Below the pieces are notes generated by a model, which saw only the letters and a program-made list of their open reading frames with translations, was not told where the DNA came from and did not search any database. The position numbers and the translations under genes are program-made. Below, piece after piece: positions 1 to 6,821 of a stretch of DNA of 64,000 nt. This stretch comes from Mycolicibacterium bacteremicum. GTDB lineage: Bacteria > Actinomycetota > Actinomycetes > Mycobacteriales > Mycobacteriaceae. Positions within the stretch are counted from its first letter, which is position 1, and every line of letters begins with the position of its first letter. Location: positions 62,001-126,000 of the forward strand of contig NZ_MVHJ01000011.1 in the NCBI RefSeq assembly GCF_002086115.1, written 5' to 3'.

Positions 1-26
1 ATTGGCCTGACGGCGGTGGGTGCGGG

Positions 27-39
27 TATTGTGTCCGAC
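27..39 (+). promoter_or_regulatory. -10 element of a leaderless promoter for the cysteine-leader operon
   Basis: TATTGT at 27-32 matches the mycobacterial -10 pattern TANNNT. Seven bases later a GTG (40-42) can be both +1 and start codon. The same arrangement recurs before many genes in this window. The upstream -35 region lies outside the window, so the promoter is only partly visible. Confidence 0.6.
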
Positions 40-132
40 GTGACCGCCCGTCTTGAGCTGCTGCTCACGAAACGCCGCACAGTCGATCTGTGCCGCACCG
101 CGGGTTGTTGCTGTTGTTGTCGTAGCTGCTGA
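40..132 (+). CDS. Polycysteine leader peptide (30 aa) of the cysA operon
   Basis: A 30-residue peptide opens with GTG at 40 and ends with TGA at 130-132. It contains five consecutive cysteine codons (residues 23-27, ending CCCCCRSC) plus Cys18 and Cys30. Leaderless polycysteine uORFs that sense cysteine supply and attenuate downstream cysteine-metabolism operons have been described experimentally in mycobacteria, including ahead of sulfurtransferase operons, and this one fits in position and composition. The reading frame is also open upstream with in-frame GTGs at 16 and 31, but only the GTG at 40 has a correctly spaced -10 element. The peptide itself probably has no function; ribosome stalling on the Cys codons is the expected signal. 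The regulation is inferred, not shown here. Confidence 0.8.
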   Translation: MTARLELLLTKRRTVDLCRTAGCCCCCRSC

Positions 133-223
133 GTAGCCGCACCCGTTTTCTGGTGCGCATGCTCTCGGAGGCGCCCTCGTGGCCTGCCCCAATCCGGTCC
201 AGCCAAGCAACAGGAGCACGCAC
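133..223 (+). promoter_or_regulatory. Probable attenuator between the polycysteine leader and DUF4395
   Basis: The 91 bases after the leader stop hold a hairpin (CGCACC 138-143 with GGTGCG 152-157, 8-base loop) and a second short GC hairpin (GAGG 168-171 with CCTC 175-178). They are followed by a GGAG ribosome-binding site just before the ATG at 224. This is where a stalled or released leader ribosome would change access to the next gene. No T-run is present, so translational or Rho-type control is likelier than intrinsic termination. Confidence 0.5.
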
Positions 224-676
224 ATGCCAATCGATCAGGTCGACCAGGTGGACGTCCGCGGTCCGCGGTTCGTCGCCTGGGTCACCACCGCGGTACTGAT
301 CGTCACGCTCGTCGTCTCGGCCGTGAGCGTTCCTGCCGCCGCGGCCATCCTCGGGTTGCAGACCCTGGTGTTCGCCGTCGGCGCCACGCTGGGGCCGCGC
401 CGCCACCCCTGCGGCAGGGTCTACGGTGCGCTGATCGCCCCGCGTCGGGGCCCGGCCACCGAGACCGAACCGGTCCCGCCACTGAAGTTCGCCCAGCTCG
501 TCGGATTCGTCTTCGCACTCGTCGGGACGCTGGGCTTCGCGCTCGGCGCACCGGCGGTCGGCCTGGTGGCCACCGCCTTCGCGCTGTTCGCAGCGTTTCT
601 CAACGCGGCCTTCGGCATCTGCCTGGGCTGCCAGATCTACCCGCTCGTCGCGCGGTTCCGCCGCGTTCCCGCTTGA
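224..676 (+). CDS. DUF4395 family integral membrane protein
   Basis: A protein of 150 aa, hydrophobic and Ala/Val-rich, with about four predicted membrane segments. It carries an early Gly-Pro-Arg-x5-Trp element (around residues 12-18), an RRHPCG motif mid-protein, and a C-terminal CLGCQIY cysteine pair. These features match the DUF4395 family, which in actinobacteria sits next to thioredoxins and rhodaneses. The ATG at 224 is chosen over an upstream in-frame GTG at 179 because GGAG lies 8 bases before it and the family starts there. It is first in the operon behind the cysteine attenuator, with cysA 30 bp downstream. A role in membrane handling of sulfur compounds is inferred from context only. 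Confidence 0.75.
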   Translation: MPIDQVDQVDVRGPRFVAWVTTAVLIVTLVVSAVSVPAAAAILGLQTLVFAVGATLGPRRHPCGRVYGALIAPRRGPATETEPVPPLKFAQLVGFVFALVGTLGFALGAPAVGLVATAFALFAAFLNAAFGICLGCQIYPLVARFRRVPA

Positions 677-706
677 CCCCCGTAGTTCAACCGAAAGGAA
701 TACTTC

Positions 707-1540
707 ATGGCACGCTCCGACGTCCTGGTCTCCACCGACTGGGCCGAGAGCAATCTCGACGCACCGAACACGGTGTTCGTCGAGGTCGACGAGGACACCT
801 CCGCCTATGAGGGCGGGCACATCGCCGGCGCCGTCCGCATCGACTGGAAGACCGAGCTCCAGGATCAGGTCAAGCGCGATTTCGTCGACCAGGAGCAGTT
901 CTCGAAGCTGCTGTCGGACAAAGGCATCGCCAACGACGACACCGTCATCCTCTACGGCGGCAACAACAACTGGTTCGCCGCCTACGCCTACTGGTACTTC
1001 AAGCTGTACGGCCACGAGAACGTCAAGCTGCTCGACGGCGGCCGCAAGAAGTGGGAGCTCGACGGCCGCCCCCTGGTGACCGAGGTCAAAGACCGCGCCG
1101 CCACCACCTACTCGGCCAAGGCGCCCAACAACGACATCCGCGCCTTCCGTGACGAGGTCATCGCCGCCATCGGTGAGAAGAACCTGGTCGACGTGCGCTC
1201 CCCCGACGAGTTCTCCGGCAAGATCCTCGCCCCGGCGCACCTGCCGCAGGAGCAGAGCCAGCGCGCCGGTCACATCCCGACCGCCATCAACGTGCCGTGG
1301 AGCAAGGCGGCCAACGAGGACGGCACCTTCAAGTCGGATGAGGACCTGGCCAAGCTCTACGCCGAGGCGGGCCTGGACGGCGACAAGCTGACCATCGCCT
1401 ACTGCCGCATCGGCGAGCGTTCCTCGCACACCTGGTTCGTGCTGCAGGAGCTGCTCGGCCACAAGAACGTCAAGAACTACGACGGTAGTTGGACGGAATA
1501 CGGCTCCCTGGTGGGTGCCCCGATCGAGTTGGGAAGTTGA
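707..1540 (+). CDS. cysA: Thiosulfate sulfurtransferase (rhodanese)
   Basis: This 277-aa protein has two rhodanese domains. The N-terminal inactive domain spans roughly residues 1-140, and the C-terminal domain carries the active-site loop CRIGERS near residue 233, whose Cys takes the persulfide. It transfers sulfane sulfur from thiosulfate to cyanide or thiol acceptors in the cytoplasm. Length and sequence match mycobacterial CysA2/CysA3. A good ribosome-binding site (AAAGGA) precedes the ATG. It lies between DUF4395 and sseC, one base ahead of the latter, so the three are one transcript and should respond to cysteine through the polycysteine leader. Confidence 0.92.
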   Translation: MARSDVLVSTDWAESNLDAPNTVFVEVDEDTSAYEGGHIAGAVRIDWKTELQDQVKRDFVDQEQFSKLLSDKGIANDDTVILYGGNNNWFAAYAYWYFKLYGHENVKLLDGGRKKWELDGRPLVTEVKDRAATTYSAKAPNNDIRAFRDEVIAAIGEKNLVDVRSPDEFSGKILAPAHLPQEQSQRAGHIPTAINVPWSKAANEDGTFKSDEDLAKLYAEAGLDGDKLTIAYCRIGERSSHTWFVLQELLGHKNVKNYDGSWTEYGSLVGAPIELGS

Positions 1541-1541
1541 T

Positions 1542-1844
1542 ATGTGCTCTGCCCCGAAACAAGGACTGACGTTGCCCGCCGGCGTCGACCTGGAGAAGGA
1601 AACCGTCATCACCGGTCGTGTGGTCGACGGTTCCGGCCAGGCCGTGGGCGGCGCCTTCGTCCGGCTGCTGGACGGCTCGGACGAGTTCACCGCCGAGGTC
1701 GTCGCGTCGGCCACCGGTGACTTCCGGTTCTTCGCGGCGCCGGGCAGCTGGACGTTGCGCGCGCTGTCGCCCGCCGGCAACGGTGACGCCAGCATCAGCC
1801 CGACCGGTGCCGGCATCCACGAGGTCGACGTCAAGGTCGCCTGA
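1542..1844 (+). CDS. sseC: SseC family protein (DUF1416)
   Basis: A small soluble 100-aa protein with a carboxypeptidase-regulatory/transthyretin-like beta pattern (TGRVVDGSGQAVGGAFVRLLD). It matches mycobacterial SseC in length and in position directly after cysA. The ATG at 1542 follows the cysA stop by one base and gives the family N-terminus MCSAPKQGLTLPAG; a longer in-frame start at 1515 lies inside cysA and is rejected. The gene is annotated as sulfur-metabolism linked because of this constant pairing; its biochemical activity is unknown. Confidence 0.88.
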   Translation: MCSAPKQGLTLPAGVDLEKETVITGRVVDGSGQAVGGAFVRLLDGSDEFTAEVVASATGDFRFFAAPGSWTLRALSPAGNGDASISPTGAGIHEVDVKVA

Positions 1845-1914
1845 GCAGCACGGTGGTCACCGCGCCCGGGCCTCGACTCGAGCGCGGTGACCGTCGGCGG
1901 TTAGGATCATTCTC

Positions 1915-2013
1915 GTGGTGCTGTTCTTCGAATTCCTGCTCGTGGTGGCCGTCGTCGTCATCACGTGGTTCGCGCTGTACGCCGTCTACCGGCTCGTCAC
2001 CGACGAGGGGTGA
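1915..2013 (+). CDS. Very small membrane protein (32 aa), leaderless
   Basis: GTG at 1915 opens a 32-residue peptide that is almost entirely one hydrophobic helix ([16 protein letters not shown]) followed by a short charged tail ending VTDEG. A -10 element TAGGAT (1902-1907) sits seven bases before the GTG, predicting a leaderless transcript. Its TGA overlaps the GTG of the nitrobindin gene by four bases, so the two are translationally coupled. The function is unknown; it may anchor a partner at the membrane, or mainly serve to deliver ribosomes to the next gene. Confidence 0.65.
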   Translation: MVLFFEFLLVVAVVVITWFALYAVYRLVTDEG

Positions 2014-2678
2014 GCGGCCCGACGCCTTCGGACGGCGAGTCGGTCGCGCCCGGCTCGGGCGACCGGGCGGTAGCGGCTGCGGCCGAACGGGCCAAGGTGA
2101 CCGCGGCCCGCAACATCCCTGCCTTCGACGACCTTCCGATTCCCGCGGACACCGCCAATCTGCGCGAGGGCGCCGATCTCGATGGTCGACTGCTGGCGCT
2201 GTTACCGCTGGTCGGTGTGTGGCGCGGCGAGGGCGAGGGCCGCGACGCCGAGGGTGACTACCGCTTCGGCCAGCAGATCATCGTCTCTCATGACGGCAAT
2301 GACTATCTGACCTGGGATTCCCGGTCGTGGCGGCTGTCGGAGACCGGCGATTATCTGGGTTCCAGCCTGCGCGAGACCGGTTTCTGGCGCTTCGTCAGCG
2401 ACCCGGCCGATCCCGACGAGACTCAGGCCATCGAACTGCTGTTGGCCCACTCGTCCGGTTTCATCGAACTCTTCTACGGCAGCCCGCTCAACCAGGCGTC
2501 CTGGGAGCTGGCCACCGACGCCCTGGCGCGCAGCAAGTCCGGTGAACTGGTCGGTGGCGCCAAGCGGCTGTACGGCATCGTCGAGGGCGGCGATCTGGCC
2601 TATGTCGAGGAGCGCGTGGACGCCGACGGTGGGCTGGTCCCGCATCTGTCGGCGCGCCTCACCCGCTTCATCGGCTGA
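2010..2678 (+). CDS. Nitrobindin-like heme protein (peroxynitrite isomerase family)
   Basis: A 222-aa protein with the fatty-acid-binding-like beta-barrel of the nitrobindin/THAP4 C-terminal family, matching Rv0813c. The diagnostic GVWRGEGEG (GxWxGxG) motif lies near residues 69-77, and the remainder is alternating beta strands. Family members bind ferric heme through a His and isomerise peroxynitrite to nitrate. The GTG at 2010 overlaps the stop of the upstream 32-aa gene (GTGA). An in-frame start at 1965 lies within that small gene and is less likely. A role in nitrosative-stress defence comes from family knowledge only. Confidence 0.85.
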   Translation: MSGPTPSDGESVAPGSGDRAVAAAAERAKVTAARNIPAFDDLPIPADTANLREGADLDGRLLALLPLVGVWRGEGEGRDAEGDYRFGQQIIVSHDGNDYLTWDSRSWRLSETGDYLGSSLRETGFWRFVSDPADPDETQAIELLLAHSSGFIELFYGSPLNQASWELATDALARSKSGELVGGAKRLYGIVEGGDLAYVEERVDADGGLVPHLSARLTRFIG

Positions 2679-2701
2679 ACACCGACCCCGGAAACGGAGC
2701 A

Positions 2702-2749
2702 GCCCCCGAGCCGTTTGATCTTGGTTGGACCAACCAAGGGCTCGGGGGC
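2702..2749. terminator. Strong nested hairpin, probable bidirectional terminator
   Basis: Perfect 11-bp arms (GCCCCCGAGCC at 2702-2712, GGCTCGGGGGC at 2739-2749) enclose a second perfect inverted repeat, TTGGTTGG/CCAACCAA at 2721-2737. It begins 23 bp after the nitrobindin stop and lies beyond the end of the convergent ADC-lyase gene. There is no T-tract, as is usual for mycobacterial terminators. Confidence 0.65.
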
Positions 2750-2750
2750 C

Positions 2751-2900
2751 GGGTGGCTGCTTGGGATTCGCCAGCGCTCGCAGGTTGCGCGAAACGCGTG
2801 TGCGAAGAGCCAAGAAGCTCGTCACACTCCTGGTGCTGCTAGCTAGCAGCCACCTCACTTGTCCGTATGTCTATCAATTTCTCGGACCACCTCCCTTCTT
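2751..2900 (-). other. Intergenic element with strong Shine-Dalgarno and palindrome, possible small ORF or sRNA
   Basis: Reading leftward after the ADC-lyase stop there is an extended ribosome-binding sequence (GGGAGGTGG, complement of 2887-2895). A possible TTG start at 2877 would give a 12-aa peptide ending at TAG inside the palindrome, and a GTG at 2858 opens an alternative frame. A perfect 16-bp palindrome GCTGCTAGCTAGCAGC follows at 2835-2850, and the leftward path ends in the 2702-2749 hairpin. This looks like a short transcribed unit, but no product is recognised. Confidence 0.3.
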
Positions 2901-2945
2901 GTGTACGGCCGACCGTACTCCCGAAACCGGGGTCCGACAACCGAT

Positions 2946-3743
2946 TTAGCGGGTGATGGCGGTATCGATGAGCCGGGTCATCTCGGTTGCGCGCGGCGCG
3001 TCGGCCAGCGCGACGCCGTCGAGCGTGTGCACCCGGGCAGCCAGCGTCACCGCGGAAACCAACCAAACACCCTGGGCAGCAATAAGATCCGTGACGTGCA
3101 GCGGCCGGTAGGCGCAGTCGGCGGCCGCGCCGAACAAGGCAGCGACGGTGGTCCCCGGCAGGATCGGTAGCGCCGCCGGGGGCGGACTCACCAGGGTTTC
3201 GCCCATAGCGATCACGACCGATGAGCGGGGCCCCTCCAGCACCGCACCCGCCGCGTCGACGTAGATGACATCGTCCGCGCCACGACGGTGTGCCTCCCGC
3301 AACGCCGCCGAGTTCGCGGCATAGGACAGTGATTTCGCCCGCGTGAGCGGGCCGCGGGGACCGGGATCGAGGGTTATCGCCGCCACCCCGTCGCGCCGCG
3401 CGCGCAGGACACGCTCCGGCAGATCAGAGACCGTCACGAACGATATCCGCGGCCCGTGCACCAGCCGCAGCACGCCGTCGCCGGCCCAGCGCGCCATCGC
3501 TGCGGCCACGGCCGCCCGCCAGCGGGCGGGGTCCGGCACGGGCAGCCCGACCACCGCCGACGATGCGACCAGCCGATCCAGGTGATCGTCGAGCAGGCAG
3601 GGCCCGCCGGTCCGCACCAGCATGGTCTCGAACACCCCGGCACCGCGGGTCAGCATGGGATCGACCGGGCACACCAGCGGGTCGTCGGGCGCCCGCACGG
3701 TGCCGTCCAGCGTCACCACCACATCGGCGGATCGGGGGCCCAT
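2946..3743 (-). CDS. Aminodeoxychorismate lyase-like class IV aminotransferase
   Basis: This 265-aa PLP enzyme of fold type IV is the counterpart of Rv0812. Visible features are the N-terminal RGAGVFETM segment (around residue 33), the PLP lysine in LTRAKSLSYAAN (around residue 139) and the phosphate-binding LEGPRSSV. The family converts aminodeoxychorismate to p-aminobenzoate for folate, or transaminates branched-chain/D-amino acids; the neighbouring folate-binding YgfZ gene favours a folate role. Transcription is predicted to be leaderless from TACGCT (3751-3756, minus strand), seven bases before the ATG. The gene diverges from ygfZ across only 32 bp. Confidence 0.82.
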   Translation of the reverse strand: MGPRSADVVVTLDGTVRAPDDPLVCPVDPMLTRGAGVFETMLVRTGGPCLLDDHLDRLVASSAVVGLPVPDPARWRAAVAAAMARWAGDGVLRLVHGPRISFVTVSDLPERVLRARRDGVAAITLDPGPRGPLTRAKSLSYAANSAALREAHRRGADDVIYVDAAGAVLEGPRSSVVIAMGETLVSPPPAALPILPGTTVAALFGAAADCAYRPLHVTDLIAAQGVWLVSAVTLAARVHTLDGVALADAPRATEMTRLIDTAITR

Positions 3744-3775
3744 CCGGGGAAGCGTAGCGGCCGTAGCATGGCTGC
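3744..3775. promoter_or_regulatory. Compact divergent promoter with two leaderless starts
   Basis: The 32 bases between two start codons contain TACGCT on the minus strand (3751-3756), seven bases from the ADC-lyase ATG, and TAGCAT on the plus strand (3764-3769), six bases from the ygfZ ATG. Any -35 elements must lie inside the opposite coding sequence. Polymerase binding at the two sites should be mutually exclusive. Confidence 0.55.
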
Positions 3776-4846
3776 ATGTCTGCTGTTCCCGCTCCCGAGT
3801 CAGGTCCGGACGCCGGCGCGATCTGGCACTACGGGGATCCGCTCGGCGAGCAACGCACCGCAGCCACCGCGGCGGTGGTGGTGGACCGCTCGCACCGGGC
3901 CACCCTGACGCTGACCGGAGGCGACCGCAAGAGCTGGCTGCACACCATCTCCAGCCAGCACGTCAGCGAGCTACCCGACGGCGCGGTGGCCGAGAATCTG
4001 AGCCTGGACGGTCAGGGGCGTGTGGAAGATCACTGGCTGCAGACCCAGCTCGACGGGGTCACCGTGCTGGACACCGAGCCCTGGCGCGGCGAACCGCTGA
4101 CGGCGTTCCTGCGCAAGATGGTGTTCTGGGCCGACGTGGCGGTCGAGCCCGCCGACCTGGCGGTGCTGTCGCTGCTCGGGCCGGCCGCGCCGAAAGCGCT
4201 GGCTGATCTGGGCCTGGTGGTGCCGACCGCGCCGTGGACCGCCGTGGCCCTGCCCGACGGCGGCTTCCTGCGGACGGTGTTCGCCGACGAGTACGACCTG
4301 GTGGTCCCACGGGCGAGCGCGGCGGACTGGCGGGCCCGCCTGCACGGGGTGGGCGTGCAGTCGGCCGGGGTCTGGACCTACGAGGCGCACCGGGTGAGCG
4401 CGCTGCGACCGCGGTTGGGCGTGGACACCGACGAGCGCACCATCCCGCACGAGGTCGGCTGGATCGGCGGGCCCGGCCTGGGTGCGGTGCACCTGGACAA
4501 GGGCTGCTACCGCGGGCAGGAGACCGTCGCCCGGGTGCACAACCTGGGTAAACCGCCCCGCATGCTGGTGCTGGTGCAGTTGGACGGCTCCACCGAGCGG
4601 CCGATCACCGGGGATCCGCTGCTGGCCGGCGGTCGCGCCGTGGGCCGACTCGGCACGGTGGTCGACCACGTCGACGACGGCCCCATCGCCCTGGCCCTGG
4701 TCAAGCGGGCCATCCCGACCGACACACCGCTGGTCACCGGCGGCCAGATCGCGGTGGCCGCGGCCATCGAGGCCGACTCCGTGCCCGACACCGAGCATGT
4801 CGGCGCGGGCAGACTGGCGGTCGAAAGGCTGCGCAGCGGGCGCTGA
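3776..4846 (+). CDS. ygfZ: YgfZ/GcvT-like folate-binding protein
   Basis: A tetrahydrofolate-binding iron-sulfur assembly/repair factor of 356 aa (Rv0811c type). The family signature KGCYRGQETVAR lies around residue 242, within a GcvT-like fold; its Cys is required in E. coli YgfZ. Family members help build or protect Fe-S enzymes such as MiaB. The start is supported by a leaderless -10 (TAGCAT, 3764-3769). It is transcribed away from the ADC lyase, with DUF3073 130 bp downstream. Confidence 0.88.
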   Translation: MSAVPAPESGPDAGAIWHYGDPLGEQRTAATAAVVVDRSHRATLTLTGGDRKSWLHTISSQHVSELPDGAVAENLSLDGQGRVEDHWLQTQLDGVTVLDTEPWRGEPLTAFLRKMVFWADVAVEPADLAVLSLLGPAAPKALADLGLVVPTAPWTAVALPDGGFLRTVFADEYDLVVPRASAADWRARLHGVGVQSAGVWTYEAHRVSALRPRLGVDTDERTIPHEVGWIGGPGLGAVHLDKGCYRGQETVARVHNLGKPPRMLVLVQLDGSTERPITGDPLLAGGRAVGRLGTVVDHVDDGPIALALVKRAIPTDTPLVTGGQIAVAAAIEADSVPDTEHVGAGRLAVERLRSGR

Positions 4847-4976
4847 AACCGCGCCAGGTAGGGCCTACCAGCGGTCCGCCCCGCGGCACGGTAAAGTATC
4901 GGCAGGACAATAAACACACTCAGATCGGAGCCGCCTGCAGGTTGGGCCGCTCCGTTATTGCGCGAGGGGGTCCCCT

Positions 4977-5183
4977 ATGGGCCGCGGCCGGGCTAAGGCA
5001 AAGCAGACCAAGGTTGCTCGAGACCTGAAATACAACACGCCAGAGACTGATTTCGAGCGGCTTCAGCGCGAACTGTCCAACAGCGGTCACAGCAACGGCA
5101 GCTCCGACGACTTCAGCGGCGGCGCCGATGATTTCGGTGGACCCGCCGATCGCTATGCCGACGAGGACGACTGGCGCCGCTGA
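4977..5183 (+). CDS. DUF3073 small basic/acidic protein
   Basis: A 68-aa protein with a strongly conserved basic head (MGRGRAKAKQTKVARDLKY), a central FERLQRELS helix, and an acidic Ser/Gly/Asp-rich tail ending DEDDWRR. This is the actinobacterial DUF3073 family (Rv0810c). The function is unknown; charge segregation suggests nucleic-acid contact. The 130 bp upstream holds TAAAGT (around 4891), a possible -10, and a hairpin CGGAGC/GCTCCG before the ATG, which could affect translation. It converges on purM. Confidence 0.8.
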   Translation: MGRGRAKAKQTKVARDLKYNTPETDFERLQRELSNSGHSNGSSDDFSGGADDFGGPADRYADEDDWRR

Positions 5184-5205
5184 CGCGCGCCGGCCCCGCG
5201 GCCGA

Positions 5206-6282
5206 TCAGAACCGCGGGTGTCGTCCGACGAGCTGAGCTCGTACCCCATCCTTGGCGCCCTTGGTTACGGTTCCGACCGTCCAGCACGCCAGGTGACGAG
5301 CGGTCAGAATCGCCAACGCGCGGTCGGTGTCCTCCGGCGCGACGATGGCGACCATGCCGACGCCCATGTTGAACGTCTTCTCCATCTCGGCGCGCTCGAT
5401 GCGACCGCGCTGGGCGATCATGCCGAAGACGGGCGCCGGGGTCCACGTGCCGCGGTCCAGTTCTGCGACCAGGCCGGGCGGGATGATGCGTTCCAGGTTG
5501 CCCGCGAAGCCGCCGCCGGTGATGTGGCAGAACGTGCGCACCTGGGTCTCGGCGGCCAGCGCCAGGCAGTCCTTGGCGTAGATGTAGGTGGGCTCCAGCA
5601 GCTCCTCGCCGAGGGTGCGGCCGAACTCCTCGACATGGCCAGACAGGTCCATCCGGTCGATCTCGAGGAGCACCTTGCGGGCCAGTGAGTAGCCGTTGGA
5701 ATGCAGGCCGGTGGACGCCATCGCGATGATGACGTCGCCGGGCCGGACCCGTTCCGGGCCGAGCACGTTGTCGGCCTCCACGACGCCGACGCCGGTGGCC
5801 GAGATGTCGTAGTGATCGGGCTCCATCAGGCCGGGGTGCTCGGCGGTTTCCCCGCCCAGCAGCGCGCAGCCGGCCAGCACGCAGCCGTCGGCGATACCCG
5901 AGACGATCGCGGCGACCCGCTCGGGCACGGTGCGGCCCACGGCGATGTAGTCCTGCAGGAACAGCGGCTCGGCACCGCACACCACCAGGTCGTCGACGAC
6001 CATGGCGACCAGGTCGAGGCCGACGGTGTCGTGCTTGTCCATCGCCTGGGCGATGGCCAGCTTGGTGCCCACGCCGTCGGTCGAGGACGCCAGCAGCGGC
6101 TCACGGTAGCCGTCGCGCAGCGCGAACAGCCCGGCGAATCCGCCGAGACCGCCGCGGACCTCGGGCCGGGTCGCCCGCTTCGCCAGTGGCTTGAACAGTT
6201 CGACGGCGCGATCGCCCGCCTCGATGTCCACTCCGGCCGTTGCATACGAGATGCCCTGTTGTTCGTCGTGCCCCTGACCCAT
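5206..6282 (-). CDS. purM: Phosphoribosylformylglycinamidine cyclo-ligase (AIR synthetase)
   Basis: PurM closes the imidazole ring, converting FGAM to AIR with ATP in step five of purine synthesis. At 358 aa it shows the usual ISYATAGVDIEAGDRAVELFKP start, a GGLGGFAGLF segment, and the STDGVGTKL motif around residue 66 that binds ATP/FGAM. GGGFAGNLERI is in the C-terminal half. It is transcribed leftward, divergent from the secreted cupin gene, and ends 22 bp from the convergent DUF3073 gene. Confidence 0.95.
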   Translation of the reverse strand: MGQGHDEQQGISYATAGVDIEAGDRAVELFKPLAKRATRPEVRGGLGGFAGLFALRDGYREPLLASSTDGVGTKLAIAQAMDKHDTVGLDLVAMVVDDLVVCGAEPLFLQDYIAVGRTVPERVAAIVSGIADGCVLAGCALLGGETAEHPGLMEPDHYDISATGVGVVEADNVLGPERVRPGDVIIAMASTGLHSNGYSLARKVLLEIDRMDLSGHVEEFGRTLGEELLEPTYIYAKDCLALAAETQVRTFCHITGGGFAGNLERIIPPGLVAELDRGTWTPAPVFGMIAQRGRIERAEMEKTFNMGVGMVAIVAPEDTDRALAILTARHLACWTVGTVTKGAKDGVRAQLVGRHPRF

Positions 6283-6401
6283 GTCAGCGACCCGCCCGTT
6301 GAAGCTCGCTCATCGCGCCCAAGGCTACCCGGTCAGCGTCGGCGCACCGCATCGTGCAGACCGGTCCCGCCCGCCCCGTCATTGTGAGAGCGTGACCGGT
6401 C

Positions 6402-6821
6402 ATGACCAGATTGTGTGCGGCCCTGCTCGTCGGCGTATGTGCGGTGTCGGTGGCGCCGACCGCGGGGGCCACCCCGGGGGTCGGGGTGCAGGCGCGGATC
6501 TTGGTGCAGTCCAACGGCGACGGCTCCGACTACGTCACCAAGGAGCTGACCATCGCCCCGGGCGGCAGCACCGGCTGGCACTGGCATCCCGGTCAGGTGT
6601 ACGGCGTGGTGCGGTCCGGCACGCTGACGCACTACTCGGCGAACTGCGCGGTCGACGGTGTCTATCCGGCCGGCAGTCCCATCACCGAACAGACCGGGCC
6701 CGGCTATGTCCACATGGGCCGCAATCTGGGCCCCGACCCGCTGGTGATGTGGGTGGGCTACATCGTGCCCACCGGTTCCGCGCTGGCGGTCGACGCCCCG
6801 GACCCGGGGTGCCCCGGCTAG
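6402..6821 (+). CDS. Secreted cupin-domain protein
   Basis: A 139-aa protein with a clear Sec signal peptide (residues 1-23, cleavage after TAGA). The remainder is a single cupin barrel with the metal-binding GWHWHPGQ motif and a later YVHMGRN His. A single metal ion in a small exported beta-barrel is likely; the substrate is unknown. Two Cys residues (in NCAV and near the end, GCPG) could form a disulfide outside the cell. Its TAG overlaps the convergent purF stop (shared bases 6818-6821). Confidence 0.75.
   Translation: MTRLCAALLVGVCAVSVAPTAGATPGVGVQARILVQSNGDGSDYVTKELTIAPGGSTGWHWHPGQVYGVVRSGTLTHYSANCAVDGVYPAGSPITEQTGPGYVHMGRNLGPDPLVMWVGYIVPTGSALAVDAPDPGCPG

Noticed and set aside
65..1834. 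589-codon minus-strand open frame across DUF4395-cysA-sseC
   Set aside because: It is antisense to three recognised genes, with no family resemblance; long shadow frames are common at this GC content.
2202..2858. 218-codon minus-strand frame beginning in the 2.8-kb spacer
   Set aside because: Most of it is antisense to nitrobindin and it crosses the strong terminator hairpin.
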